A stretch of DNA of 64,000 nucleotides from Streptomyces sp. V4I2 (lineage in GTDB: Bacteria; Actinomycetota; Actinomycetes; Streptomycetales; Streptomycetaceae). Position 1 is the first letter of the stretch, and every line of letters starts with the position of its first letter. A model generated the notes under the pieces. It was not told the DNA's origin. It ran no database searches and saw only the letters and a program-made list of their open reading frames with translations. A program made the translations under genes and the position numbers. Location: assembly GCF_030817655.1 (NCBI RefSeq), contig NZ_JAUSZM010000003.1, forward strand, positions 372,001-436,000, in the 5' to 3' direction. Of this stretch, positions 44,936 through 52,926 are shown piece by piece.

Positions 44936-45420
44936 GTGCGTCCTGCACCTGCTCCGGCAGACGGTCGGGCAGCGTACGCAATCCCGACGGTGACGCCGTC
45001 GATACGGCGCTGCTCGTGGTTCCTGCCGGCCCTTGCCGCGGCCTTCCTCTTCGCCCTCCTCATCCTGGGGTTCGCGCTGCATCCGAAGGCCTTCGTGGGG
45101 CTGAGACCCGTCTCGAACCTGGTCAATACCCCCAACTTCTTCTCAGCCGTGGTAGCGGTGCTGGCCGGCATCGTCTCGCTGGCCGAGGAGCCCGGCCGAG
45201 CGCACTGCTCGGCGTCTTCATTTCGCTGACCACCATTCCGACGGCGGCCGACATCGGGGTCTCGTCGGCGTTCGCCGGCTGGGGCGATGCCTGGGGTTCG
45301 CTGCTCCAACTGCTGCTCAACCTCGTCGTGCTGATCGTGGTCGGCACCGGCACGCTCAAGTGCCGGCGCGCAATCTGGCACCGGGTAGGCGCACGCCGCC
45401 GCGAGCGCGCGGTCAGGCGG
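44936..45420 (+). pseudogene. DUF389 family membrane protein, 5'-truncated and frameshifted
   Basis: Joined frames read FLPALAAAFLFALLILGFAL, VSNLVNTPNFFSAVVAVLAG and then, after a frameshift at about 45190-45205, SALLGVFISLTTIPTAADIG and SLLQLLLNLVVLIVVGTGTL. This is the C-terminal half of a DUF389 multi-pass membrane protein. The N-terminal half is missing at the TnpB element side. Confidence 0.8.
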
Positions 45421-46798
45421 CCGGCGTCGAAGGGGACGGCGTGGCGGCGGACGGCGTGTCAGGAGTGCCGCTGTCCAGGAATTCGCGGATCGCGAAGGCG
45501 ACCAGCACGATCACCAGCGTCCACACCACGACCGCCACGGTCGGGTAGGTCCAGGTGAACAGGACGACCGCGGCGACCACGAGGATCACACCGCCGATCC
45601 ACCGCTTGTAGCGGTGGACGAACCGGCCGACCGCCCCCAGCGGGAGCCCCGCCGACAAGGAGACGTCCCGCAGGGCACCGATGGCCCTGCGGCAGCCCGT
45701 ACGGGTGAGGACGGCGACCCGGGACGGGCCCACGAGGAAGGCACCGGCGGCCGTCACCAGAGCGACCGCACCGACCGCCCGCACACCGGCGCGCAGGAAT
45801 CTGACCAGCGAGTCGAACACCGCACCGGCGGCAGCGTCGGATGCCCCGGCGGGCAGATGGTCGAGGTAGACGGATCGTAGGACGGTGAGCGCGATGCCGA
45901 GCAGCAGCATGGCGGTGAACACCCCCAGTGCGGCCCCGATCAGGGCCCGGCGGCGGTGCACGGCCAGATAGACGCCCGCAGCGGCGATCAGTACGACGAT
46001 GAGGGGGAGCCAGCTGCCCATGATCTCCAGCACCCTCAGATACCACTTGATCTCGTCGACGTCTTCCGACGCGAACACCAGGAACTGCGTGTGGACTGCC
46101 GGGATGCGAGCGGCCGGCTTGAAACCGGCGCTGACCAGTCGCTCCTTGACCTGGGCCACGATCGGACCCAGGTCGATGGCGACCTGACCGTTCTTCACGG
46201 ACACCGCACTGTCGGACTCGCCCGTGAGGGCCTTGTCGATCGCGCTGTGTGCCCTGCGGTTCGCGTTCACCCAGACGGTGTCGAAGGCACTGCTGGAGAC
46301 CACCCGCTCCACGGTGTCGCCGACCAGGCTCTTCAAGCCGCTGGTGATCGGGCCCTTCAGGTTGCCGAGCAGCTCGGCCGCCTTGGGCGGAGCTCCCCTC
46401 TGTGCGGCCGCCTGCTCCAGCTCCTTGACCAGTTTCTCCACGTCGACCTGTGCCAGAACCGCTGTGGTGACCCGGTCGGTGACCGCCTTCTGTACGTCCC
46501 GGCTGCTGGCCAGCGGCCCGACGGTGGCAACGTAGCGGTCTGTGTCCCGCACGATGCTGTTCGCCCAGACCGAGACGACGGCCAGCAGCGACAGCAGCGA
46601 GGCGAGGAGGATCAGCAGGAACGACCCCGTCGGCCGGAACCAGTGGCGCCTCGTGGCGGGCGACTGCCCGGTGCTCTCCAGGGCCCTCACCCTGTGCCGC
46701 AGCTCGTCCAGCTCGTCGCGTTCCCGCGCCGAGGCCTGCGGGCCGCCGGACGGGCCTGCGGAGGGCTCGTCCGGGTCCGGCGGAGGTGCGCTCGTCAT
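45413..46798 (-). CDS. Membrane protein of unknown function with four transmembrane helices
   Basis: 461 aa from ATG 46798; the frame is open to 46954, but the added part is not convincing. A Pro/Ser-rich cytoplasmic start and a short heptad-like segment (RERDELDELRHRVRALES) precede helix 1 (FLLILLASLLSLLAVVSVWA). A large extracytoplasmic domain of about 200 aa (DRYVATVGPLASSRDVQKAV and so on) follows, then helices around 300, 325 and 370-390 and a C-terminal pair (IGGVILVVAAVVLFTWTYPT). The family is common in Streptomyces but I cannot name a function. It is divergent from the DUF6325 gene. Confidence 0.8.
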   Translation of the reverse strand: MTSAPPPDPDEPSAGPSGGPQASARERDELDELRHRVRALESTGQSPATRRHWFRPTGSFLLILLASLLSLLAVVSVWANSIVRDTDRYVATVGPLASSRDVQKAVTDRVTTAVLAQVDVEKLVKELEQAAAQRGAPPKAAELLGNLKGPITSGLKSLVGDTVERVVSSSAFDTVWVNANRRAHSAIDKALTGESDSAVSVKNGQVAIDLGPIVAQVKERLVSAGFKPAARIPAVHTQFLVFASEDVDEIKWYLRVLEIMGSWLPLIVVLIAAAGVYLAVHRRRALIGAALGVFTAMLLLGIALTVLRSVYLDHLPAGASDAAAGAVFDSLVRFLRAGVRAVGAVALVTAAGAFLVGPSRVAVLTRTGCRRAIGALRDVSLSAGLPLGAVGRFVHRYKRWIGGVILVVAAVVLFTWTYPTVAVVVWTLVIVLVAFAIREFLDSGTPDTPSAATPSPSTPAA

Positions 46799-46952
46799 GG
46801 TCACAGGAGACCGGCGCTGATCCGGCTCCGCGACCTGAACGGACCCGACGGGTTGAATACCGCACTGAGGTGCGGCCGCTTCCGTCCGGTGATGCAATGG
46901 CTTTTCGATGCCGGGGGAAATATCCATGTCATGACCACCCAGAGGTGAAGCC

Positions 46953-47408
46953 ATGAGCGATGAATCCGCTGAAACGATGGGACCGATCGACTATGTGGTC
47001 GTCGAATTCCCAGGCAACCGGATGACGGGCGAAGGGTTTCCCCTCCTGGTCGACCTGGTGGATCGCGGCCTCATTCGGATCCTCGACCTGCTGTTCGTCA
47101 GAAAAGAGGAGGACGGATCCGTGGTCGGCCTGGAAATCGCCGACCTCACCGGCGACGGGGCCCTGGACCTGGCCGTCTTCGAGGGCGCCTCCTCCGGCTT
47201 GTTGGGCCAGGACGATATCGAGGAGGCGGGGACCGCCCTGGAACCCGGCCACTCCGCCGGGATCCTGGTCTACGAGAATCTGTGGGCCGCGCCCTTCGCC
47301 ACCGCGCTGCGACGCGGCGGTGCGCAGCTGGTCGCCTCCGGGCGGATCCCGGCGACGGCCGTCCTGGCCGCGCTGGACGCCACTGATCCCGGTCGGCCCC
47401 GGGCGTAG
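46953..47408 (+). CDS. DUF6325/DUF1269-like small stress-associated protein
   Basis: 151 aa: GPIDYVVVEFPGNRMTGEGF, PLLVDLVDRGLIRILDLLFV, GVSSG-type turn SSGLLGQDDIEEAGTALEPG and SAGILVYENLWAAPFATALR. The pattern matches the DUF6325 proteins often found beside SHOCT-domain and membrane proteins in actinobacteria, as here (SHOCT at 48.8 kb). Soluble; the function is unknown. Confidence 0.8.
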   Translation: MSDESAETMGPIDYVVVEFPGNRMTGEGFPLLVDLVDRGLIRILDLLFVRKEEDGSVVGLEIADLTGDGALDLAVFEGASSGLLGQDDIEEAGTALEPGHSAGILVYENLWAAPFATALRRGGAQLVASGRIPATAVLAALDATDPGRPRA

Positions 47409-47473
47409 CGGCTCCGCCCCTGGCACGACGAGACGGAGACGGAGACGTCGCAATGCTCTCAGCGACGGACCGG

Positions 47474-47812
47474 TCAAGAGGCCGTGGGGTCGCCGAAGCG
47501 TGCGACGGCGGCCCTCACCCGGGTGAGGGCCGCCGGGAGGCCGGCTGTGGCGTCAAGAAGTCCCTCGCCGGCCTCGGCGGAGTGACGGGTACGGTCGCCG
47601 AGGGCACGCAACCAGGGCTCGCGGTCGGCGACGTCCAGTGCGTGGCCGGCGCTCATCTTGGCGACGTCCGCGGCGGGATGGAAGGCATCGCCCTCGACGA
47701 AAGGCAGTCCGATCAGCTCGGCGACCGCCTTGCCGACGGTGGTCTTCCTGGACCCCGTCACGCCCAGGACCAGCACGATCGGCGGCCCTTGGCCGGCTCT
47801 GGCACCGGTCAC
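47474..47812 (-). pseudogene. Gluconokinase fragment with altered P-loop
   Basis: 112 codons: VLVLGVTGSRKTTVGKAVAE, then LIGLPFVEGDAFHPAADVAK MSAG and DREPWLRALGD, the first half of a gluconate kinase. The Walker A motif is GVTGSRKT where the family has GVSGSGKT, so ATP binding is probably lost, and the C-terminal half is missing. Confidence 0.8.
47506..47535. repeat. Perfect 30-bp palindrome
   Basis: CGGCGGCCCTCACCC (47506-47520) is followed immediately by its exact reverse complement. It lies between the convergent 3' ends of the DUF6325 gene and the gluconokinase fragment and may act as a bidirectional terminator. Confidence 0.85.
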
Positions 47813-48085
47813 GGGCCTCCGGTTCCCGTCCGGCCGCTGTCTGCCGCAGAGCCGCCTCGGTACCGCCGACCGGAAGGCAGCCGCCCAAATCGGCGGCGTC
47901 GCAGCGGCGGGCGTCGGCGAAGAGGAACATTGCTGCGAGGTACTCGGCTACTCGGCCGCGCCGATGGTCAGCAGCGCGGCGATCACGGAGTTCCGTAGGA
48001 CCAGGCACCGGCGCCTTCGTTTCCACTCGAACTCGTATCTGCCTTGAGTGCCGATGCCTCGGATTGCTCGGAACGGCGCAGTCGA
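47813..48085. other. Intergenic stretch, no gene recognised
   Basis: Frames in all directions are short or biased; I see no family match. It may be the decayed 5' surroundings of the gluconokinase fragment. Confidence 0.5.
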
Positions 48086-48520
48086 CTAATCGCTGCTGGC
48101 CTCTCGACCTTTCCCGACGCACAGTGCCCAGATGACGAAGGCGTCCACGGCGATCAGCACGATGGCCCAGACGGGTTGGTACGGAAGCCACATGAAGTTG
48201 GCGATCATCGCCAGGCCGGCCAGGGCGATTCCGACCACCCGGGCCCACACCTCTCCACGGAACACGGCGGCGCCCGCGAGGACCACCAGGACACCGAGGA
48301 CGAGGTGGATCCAGCCCCAGCTCGTCAGGTTGAAGTTGTAGACGTAGTCGCGGGTGGCGACGAAGACGTCGTCCTCGGCGATGGCGGCGATGCCTTGAAA
48401 TATCGCCATCAACCCACCGAAGATCATCATGACCCCGGCAAAGCCGGTCCAGCCGGTCACCCACGCCCCTGCGCCGCTACTCCTGGCTCCGTGTCGGTGG
48501 TGCATTCCAGTCGTGGTCAT
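48086..48520 (-). CDS. DUF7144-type four-helix membrane protein
   Basis: 144 aa with four hydrophobic helices (TGFAGVMMIFGGLMAIFQGI, LTSWGWIHLVLGVLVVLAGA, VVGIALAGLAMIANFMWLPY and VWAIVLIAVDAFVIWAL) and the family motif YVYNFNLTSWGWIHL. It is an integral membrane protein of unknown function, frequent near stress-related genes in Streptomyces. Confidence 0.85.
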   Translation of the reverse strand: MTTTGMHHRHGARSSGAGAWVTGWTGFAGVMMIFGGLMAIFQGIAAIAEDDVFVATRDYVYNFNLTSWGWIHLVLGVLVVLAGAAVFRGEVWARVVGIALAGLAMIANFMWLPYQPVWAIVLIAVDAFVIWALCVGKGREASSD

Positions 48521-48757
48521 TCGGGGCTCCTCCCACGCAGAACTTTGATGTGGCTGCGATCAATTGGCCCACTTATCAGGTTGCCATGAAAGCCGCAGAC
48601 CGGCAGAACGCCGACATTTACGCAGGACAGCGCCCAAGCCGAAGTGCGAGGAGATTCATACGGTGTTCCCATGGAAGGGTCCGGTGCGCTGGCAATCGCG
48701 TGTCGGCCGGGTGGGCTGTTTTCCCCTGTGCCTCCTGCGAGCGAGAAAGGAACCGCC

Positions 48758-49042
48758 GTGCCAGGTCTTCTCCGCGGGGTCGCCCGCACAGCCGTCGTGG
48801 CCAGTACAGCGACCGCCGTGTCGAACCGTGTGTCCCGCCGCCAGCAGGGCCGATGGGCCCAGCAGGACTACCGGGAGGCCGCGCTGCAGCCTGCGGCATC
48901 CGCCGCGCCCGCTGCCGCCCAGGCCCCCGTCGACATGAGCAGCAAGATCGATCAGCTGAAGCAACTCGGGGAGCTCAAGGCTCAGGGTGTCCTCACCGAG
49001 GCCGAGTTCAACGAGCAGAAGAGCAGGCTGCTCGCCTCTTGA
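48758..49042 (+). CDS. SHOCT-domain protein
   Basis: 94 aa from GTG 48758, with AAAGGA 7 nt before. The first part is basic and Ala-rich (VARTAVVASTATAVSNRVSR). The end is a SHOCT domain (IDQLKQLGELKAQGVLTEAE FNEQKSRLLAS), a short C-terminal oligomerisation or membrane-targeting module. Its role is unknown. It belongs with DUF6325 and DUF7144 by neighbourhood. Confidence 0.85.
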   Translation: MPGLLRGVARTAVVASTATAVSNRVSRRQQGRWAQQDYREAALQPAASAAPAAAQAPVDMSSKIDQLKQLGELKAQGVLTEAEFNEQKSRLLAS

Positions 49043-49099
49043 GTGATTCCGATCCCGGACTCGGCGGGTCGCGTTTTCGGCAGCAGTGTCCGACTCGGC

Positions 49100-49310
49100 C
49101 ACGTCGAGCGCGGCCACGATGGCATGGACCGTGACCCGGCGTCTTCCGCTCTCGACGTCACCTGCAAGGGCTGTGCCCTGGACAGCCTGTGCGTCGTCGG
49201 CACGAGCTTCCTCCCCGGCATCGGTGCGGTCAATCCGTCCTAGACGGCCATCGCCGACGCTCTACGGATCGGCGACCACCTCTGGGACCGGCTGGGCTGG
49301 GCCGACGTGC
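49100..49310 (+). pseudogene. C-terminal remnant of a GMC oxidoreductase
   Basis: It reads SSALDVTCKGCALDSLCVVG TSFLPGIGAVNPS, a TAG stop, TAIADALRIGDHLWDRLG. This matches the end of the intact GMC gene at 39.4 kb (SALDVNCKAHDLDNLYVVDT SFFPSIGAVNPSLTAIANAL). The FAD domain is absent, so it is a leftover of a lost paralogue. Confidence 0.8.
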
Positions 49311-49465
49311 GGTGTCGGTGGTCCGACCGGGGGAATTGTTCCGCCGGACGGCCCAACGGCGCCTTGCCCGACCGCCCGCTCTCCTTCAGCAGGTGATTGC
49401 TTTGGCCCTTGTGCCGGGCCGGGTGCGACCAGGCCCCGGAGACGGCAGCGAGGAGACAGTGGATC

Positions 49466-50305
49466 GTGGCTTCCACCGCGGCAGTAACGCAGGGCGTCAT
49501 TCCGGTAGAGCTTCTGAAGGGCCAGAAGGCACTGGTCACCGGGGCCAACTCAGGGATCGGCAAGGCCACCGCCATCGGGCTGGGCCGGGCCGGCGCCGAC
49601 GTGGTCGTGAACTACGTGTCCGGCCGCGACGCCGCCGAGGAAGTGGTTAAGGAGATCACCTCGTTCGGGGTGCGTGCGGCCGCCTACGAAGCGGACGTGT
49701 CCCAGGAGGACCAGGTCACGGCCGTGATGGACCGGATGGTCCAGGAGTTCGGGACGATCGACATCCTGGTCGCCAACGCCGGCATGCAACGCGACGCGCC
49801 GTTCACCGAGATGGCGCTCGAGCAGTGGCAGAAGGTGCTCGACGTCAATCTCACCGGCCAGTTCCTGTGCGCCAGGGAAGCGACCAAGGAGTTCCGGCGC
49901 CGCGGAGTCGTACCGGCGGTGTCCTCCTCGGCCGGAAAGATCATCTGTATGAGTTCGGTGCACCAGCTCATCCCCTGGTCGGGCCACGTCAACTACGCCT
50001 CGTCCAAGGGCGGCGTGCAGATGATGATGGCGACCCTCGCCCAGGAACTCGCCCCGCACAAGATCCGGGTCAACGCGGTTGCCCCGGGAGCCATCCGGAC
50101 GCCGATCAACCGCGGTGCCTGGGAGACGCCGGAGGCCCGCGAGGAGCTGCTGCGGCTCATCCCCTACAACCGGATCGGCGACCCTCAGGACATCGCCCAT
50201 GCCGTCGTCGCACTCGCCTCCGACCTCATGGACTACGTGGTGGGCACGACGCTCTACGTCGACGGCGGAATGACCCTCTTCCCCGGCTTCGCCACCGGCG
50301 GCTGA
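49466..50305 (+). CDS. SDR-family oxidoreductase (glucose 1-dehydrogenase-like)
   Basis: 279 aa from GTG 49466 with AGGAG upstream. The NAD(P) motif TGANSGIG is at about residues 26-33, VANAG near 103, and the catalytic Tyr178/Lys182 in YASSKGG. The segment NRIGDPQDIAHAVVALASDL and the tail TLYVDGGMTLFPGF match glucose 1-dehydrogenases. A reductase or dehydrogenase of a sugar or polyol is likely. It is 36 bp upstream of cydA, possibly in the same operon. Confidence 0.9.
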   Translation: MASTAAVTQGVIPVELLKGQKALVTGANSGIGKATAIGLGRAGADVVVNYVSGRDAAEEVVKEITSFGVRAAAYEADVSQEDQVTAVMDRMVQEFGTIDILVANAGMQRDAPFTEMALEQWQKVLDVNLTGQFLCAREATKEFRRRGVVPAVSSSAGKIICMSSVHQLIPWSGHVNYASSKGGVQMMMATLAQELAPHKIRVNAVAPGAIRTPINRGAWETPEAREELLRLIPYNRIGDPQDIAHAVVALASDLMDYVVGTTLYVDGGMTLFPGFATGG

Positions 50306-50340
50306 CCTTCTCCTGTATGTCCTGAACAGTGAAGGCCTTC

Positions 50341-51819
50341 ATGCACACTTCGGTCCATCTGCTCGCGGATGCCCCCGCTCAGCTGCTGCCCGCCCGGGAG
50401 CTCATGGCCTTCACCCTGACCTCTCACATCATCCTGGTCCCCCTGGGTGTGGCGCTTCCTCTCATCACCTTGGTCATGCACTTCCTCGGGCTGCGCCGCA
50501 ACGACGCCACCGCCCTCCTGCTGGCGCGGCGCTGGTCGGCCGTCATGGCGGTCCAGTTCGCGGTCGGTGTGGTCACCGGCACGGTGCTCTCCTTCGAGTT
50601 CGGCCTGCTCTGGCCGGGCCTGATGGGCAGGTGGGGTGATGTCTTCGGTATCGGGTTCGGTGTCGAGGCATGGGCGTTCTTCCTCGAAGCCGTGCTCATC
50701 GCCATCTACCTGTACGGATGGCGCCGGCTGAAGCCCCGTACGCACTTCCTGCTCGGGCTGCCGCTGCCGATCACCGCCCTGCTCGGGGCGTTCGGCATCC
50801 TGGCCGCCAACTCCTGGATGAACACGCCCCAGGGCTTCTCCCTGAACGCCGACGGCGATCCCGTCGACGTGAACGTGTGGAAGGCCATCTTCACGCCGAT
50901 GTTCGGGCCGCAGTACTGGCACTTCGTCGTGGCGATGCTGCTCACGGCCGGGTACATGGTGGCCGGGGTCTACGCCGTCGGCTGGCTGCGCGGCCGCCGG
51001 GACCACTACCACCGGCTCGGCTTCGCCGTTCCCTTCACCATCGCCGCGGTCGCCACGCCCGTCCAGTTCGTCCTGGGTGACGCCATCGCCCGGTCGGTGT
51101 TCCACAAGCAGCCGGTGAAGTTCGCCGCGATGGAGATCGTCTGGAAGACCGACACCCGGGTACCGGAGTACCTCTTCGGCCGCCTGCACCCGGACGGATC
51201 CGTATCGGGCGGCATCAAGATCCCCCTGCTCGACTCCTTCCTGGCCGGCTTCAGCCCGAACACCAAGGTGGTCGGGCTGACCTCCGTGCCGGCCGACGAA
51301 CGGCCGACTGCCACGCAGGCAACCATCGCCCACTGGGCCTTCGACATCATGGTCGGCGTCGGGTCCGCTCTGGTACTCCTGGCTCTCTTGTACGGCCTGG
51401 TCTGGCTGCGGCACCGCAGGCTTCCGGCCTCCAGGTGGTTCTATCGCAGCGCGGCCTGCGCGGGCGTCGCCTCCGTGGTGGCGGTCGAATGCGGCTGGAT
51501 CGCCACCGAGGTGGGACGCCAGCCCTGGATCGTGTACCAGAACATGAAGGTCGCCGAGGCTGTGACCTCGACCCCGTCCCTCACCCTGTGGATCACGCTC
51601 GGCGTGGTGATCGTGGTGTACCTGCTCGTCTTCGGCTCGCTCCTCGGCATCCTGCTCAAGATGCGGACCCGCTGGCGGCTCGCCGACGAACAGCAGGCGT
51701 CCTGGCACCCGGCCCATGCGCCGGAGGCGGACGGTCCCTACGGGCCGCGGGTACCTGTTCCCGGCGGCGACGCCACCACCGGCAGCGGACCCGCCCCGTC
51801 CGAGGACGGCCGACCGTGA
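50341..51819 (+). CDS. cydA: Cytochrome bd quinol oxidase subunit I
   Basis: 492 aa, nine-helix membrane subunit that oxidises quinol and reduces O2 with high affinity. The axial heme ligands are visible: His in LTSHIILVPLGVALPL, His in YWHFVVAMLLTAGYM, and the GRQPWIVYQNM segment near the heme b558 Met. The Q-loop is short, as in Gram-positive enzymes. I choose ATG 50341 (GAAGG 7 nt before) over GTG 50329. It overlaps cydB by GTGA. No cydCD assembly transporter is in the window. Confidence 0.95.
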   Translation: MHTSVHLLADAPAQLLPARELMAFTLTSHIILVPLGVALPLITLVMHFLGLRRNDATALLLARRWSAVMAVQFAVGVVTGTVLSFEFGLLWPGLMGRWGDVFGIGFGVEAWAFFLEAVLIAIYLYGWRRLKPRTHFLLGLPLPITALLGAFGILAANSWMNTPQGFSLNADGDPVDVNVWKAIFTPMFGPQYWHFVVAMLLTAGYMVAGVYAVGWLRGRRDHYHRLGFAVPFTIAAVATPVQFVLGDAIARSVFHKQPVKFAAMEIVWKTDTRVPEYLFGRLHPDGSVSGGIKIPLLDSFLAGFSPNTKVVGLTSVPADERPTATQATIAHWAFDIMVGVGSALVLLALLYGLVWLRHRRLPASRWFYRSAACAGVASVVAVECGWIATEVGRQPWIVYQNMKVAEAVTSTPSLTLWITLGVVIVVYLLVFGSLLGILLKMRTRWRLADEQQASWHPAHAPEADGPYGPRVPVPGGDATTGSGPAPSEDGRP

Positions 51820-52874
51820 CCGCCGACCTCGTCGCAGTGGTGCTGCTGCTCGCCGTCGCCGCGTACGCCGGCGCCGGCGGCACGGACTACGGGGCCGGAT
51901 TCTGGGACCTCACCGCCGGGGGCACGGACCGCGGCAAGCGCCCGCGGTGGCTCATCGACCATGCCATGGCGCCTGTGTGGGAAGTCAACAACGTCTGGTT
52001 GATCTTCGTCTTCGTCATCTTGTGGACCGGCTTCCCGTCGTTCTTCCAGACCGTGTTCTCCGCGCTGTGGCTGCCCCTGGCGCTGGCGGCCGTGGGCCTC
52101 GTCCTGCGCGGTGCCGGCTTCGCCTTCCGCAAGGCCAGCCGCCGGCTGGTCGGCCGACGCGTCTACGGAGCCGTGTTCGCCGTGTCCTCGCTCGTGACAC
52201 CGTTCTTTCTCGGCACCGCCGTCGGCGCAGTCGCCTCCGGCCGGGTGGCCGCCGGCACCGAGGCAACGGCGGACGCGTGGTCCAACCCCACCTCGCTCCT
52301 GATCGGGCTGCTGGCCATCACGACGACGGCCTTCCTCGGCGCGGTCTTTCTCTCCGGGGATGCCCGCCGGTTCGAAGTCTTTGAGCTGATCGGCTACTTC
52401 CGGCGGCGCGCGCTGGCCAGTCTCGTCGTGCTGGCCGTCCTCGCGGTGATCACCCTGTTCGTCCTCGCTGACGACGCCCCGCACGTCTCGCACGGGCTCA
52501 CCCACGGAGCGGGGCTGCTGTTCGCCGTCATCGCCGGAGTGGCCGCGCTCGCCACGGCCTGGCTGATGCTGCGGACGCCGGGAAACTGGGCCCGCGTCAC
52601 GGCCATCGGGGTCGTCGCCTCCGGTGTCATCGCCTGGGGCATGGCCCAGCGTCCCTATCTCGTCCCCACCTCGCTGACCGTGGCCGACGGGGCGGGCGCA
52701 TCGGGCACGCTGACCTGGCTCGTGGTGGTCACCCTGGTGGCCCTGGTGCTCGTCGTGCCGGCGGTCGTCCTGTTGTACTGGCTCGACACCCACGGCGAAC
52801 TGGAAGCACTCACCGACGCCGACCTGCGCAAGGGAAACGGCCCGGACGGCGACGGCACGGCAGGCACCGTCTGA
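51816..52874 (+). CDS. cydB: Cytochrome bd quinol oxidase subunit II
   Basis: 352 aa from GTG 51816, which overlaps the cydA stop (GTGA). It is a polytopic membrane protein with the CydB start DYGAGFWDLTAGG, the MAPVWEVNNVWLIFVFVILW segment that places the family's Glu/Asn residues, and several further helices to PAVVLLYWLDTHGEL. It forms the oxidase with CydA. Confidence 0.95.
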   Translation: MTADLVAVVLLLAVAAYAGAGGTDYGAGFWDLTAGGTDRGKRPRWLIDHAMAPVWEVNNVWLIFVFVILWTGFPSFFQTVFSALWLPLALAAVGLVLRGAGFAFRKASRRLVGRRVYGAVFAVSSLVTPFFLGTAVGAVASGRVAAGTEATADAWSNPTSLLIGLLAITTTAFLGAVFLSGDARRFEVFELIGYFRRRALASLVVLAVLAVITLFVLADDAPHVSHGLTHGAGLLFAVIAGVAALATAWLMLRTPGNWARVTAIGVVASGVIAWGMAQRPYLVPTSLTVADGAGASGTLTWLVVVTLVALVLVVPAVVLLYWLDTHGELEALTDADLRKGNGPDGDGTAGTV

Positions 52875-52926
52875 TGCCCCGGCTCGCGGTCGCATCCGAT
52901 CGGGCAGCGCTCCGCAAGGAGGCGCC

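Noticed and set aside
47820..48040. Frame ending FRRTRHRRLRFHSNSYLP as a gene
   Set aside because: No start with ribosome site, no family pattern, Arg-rich shadow composition.
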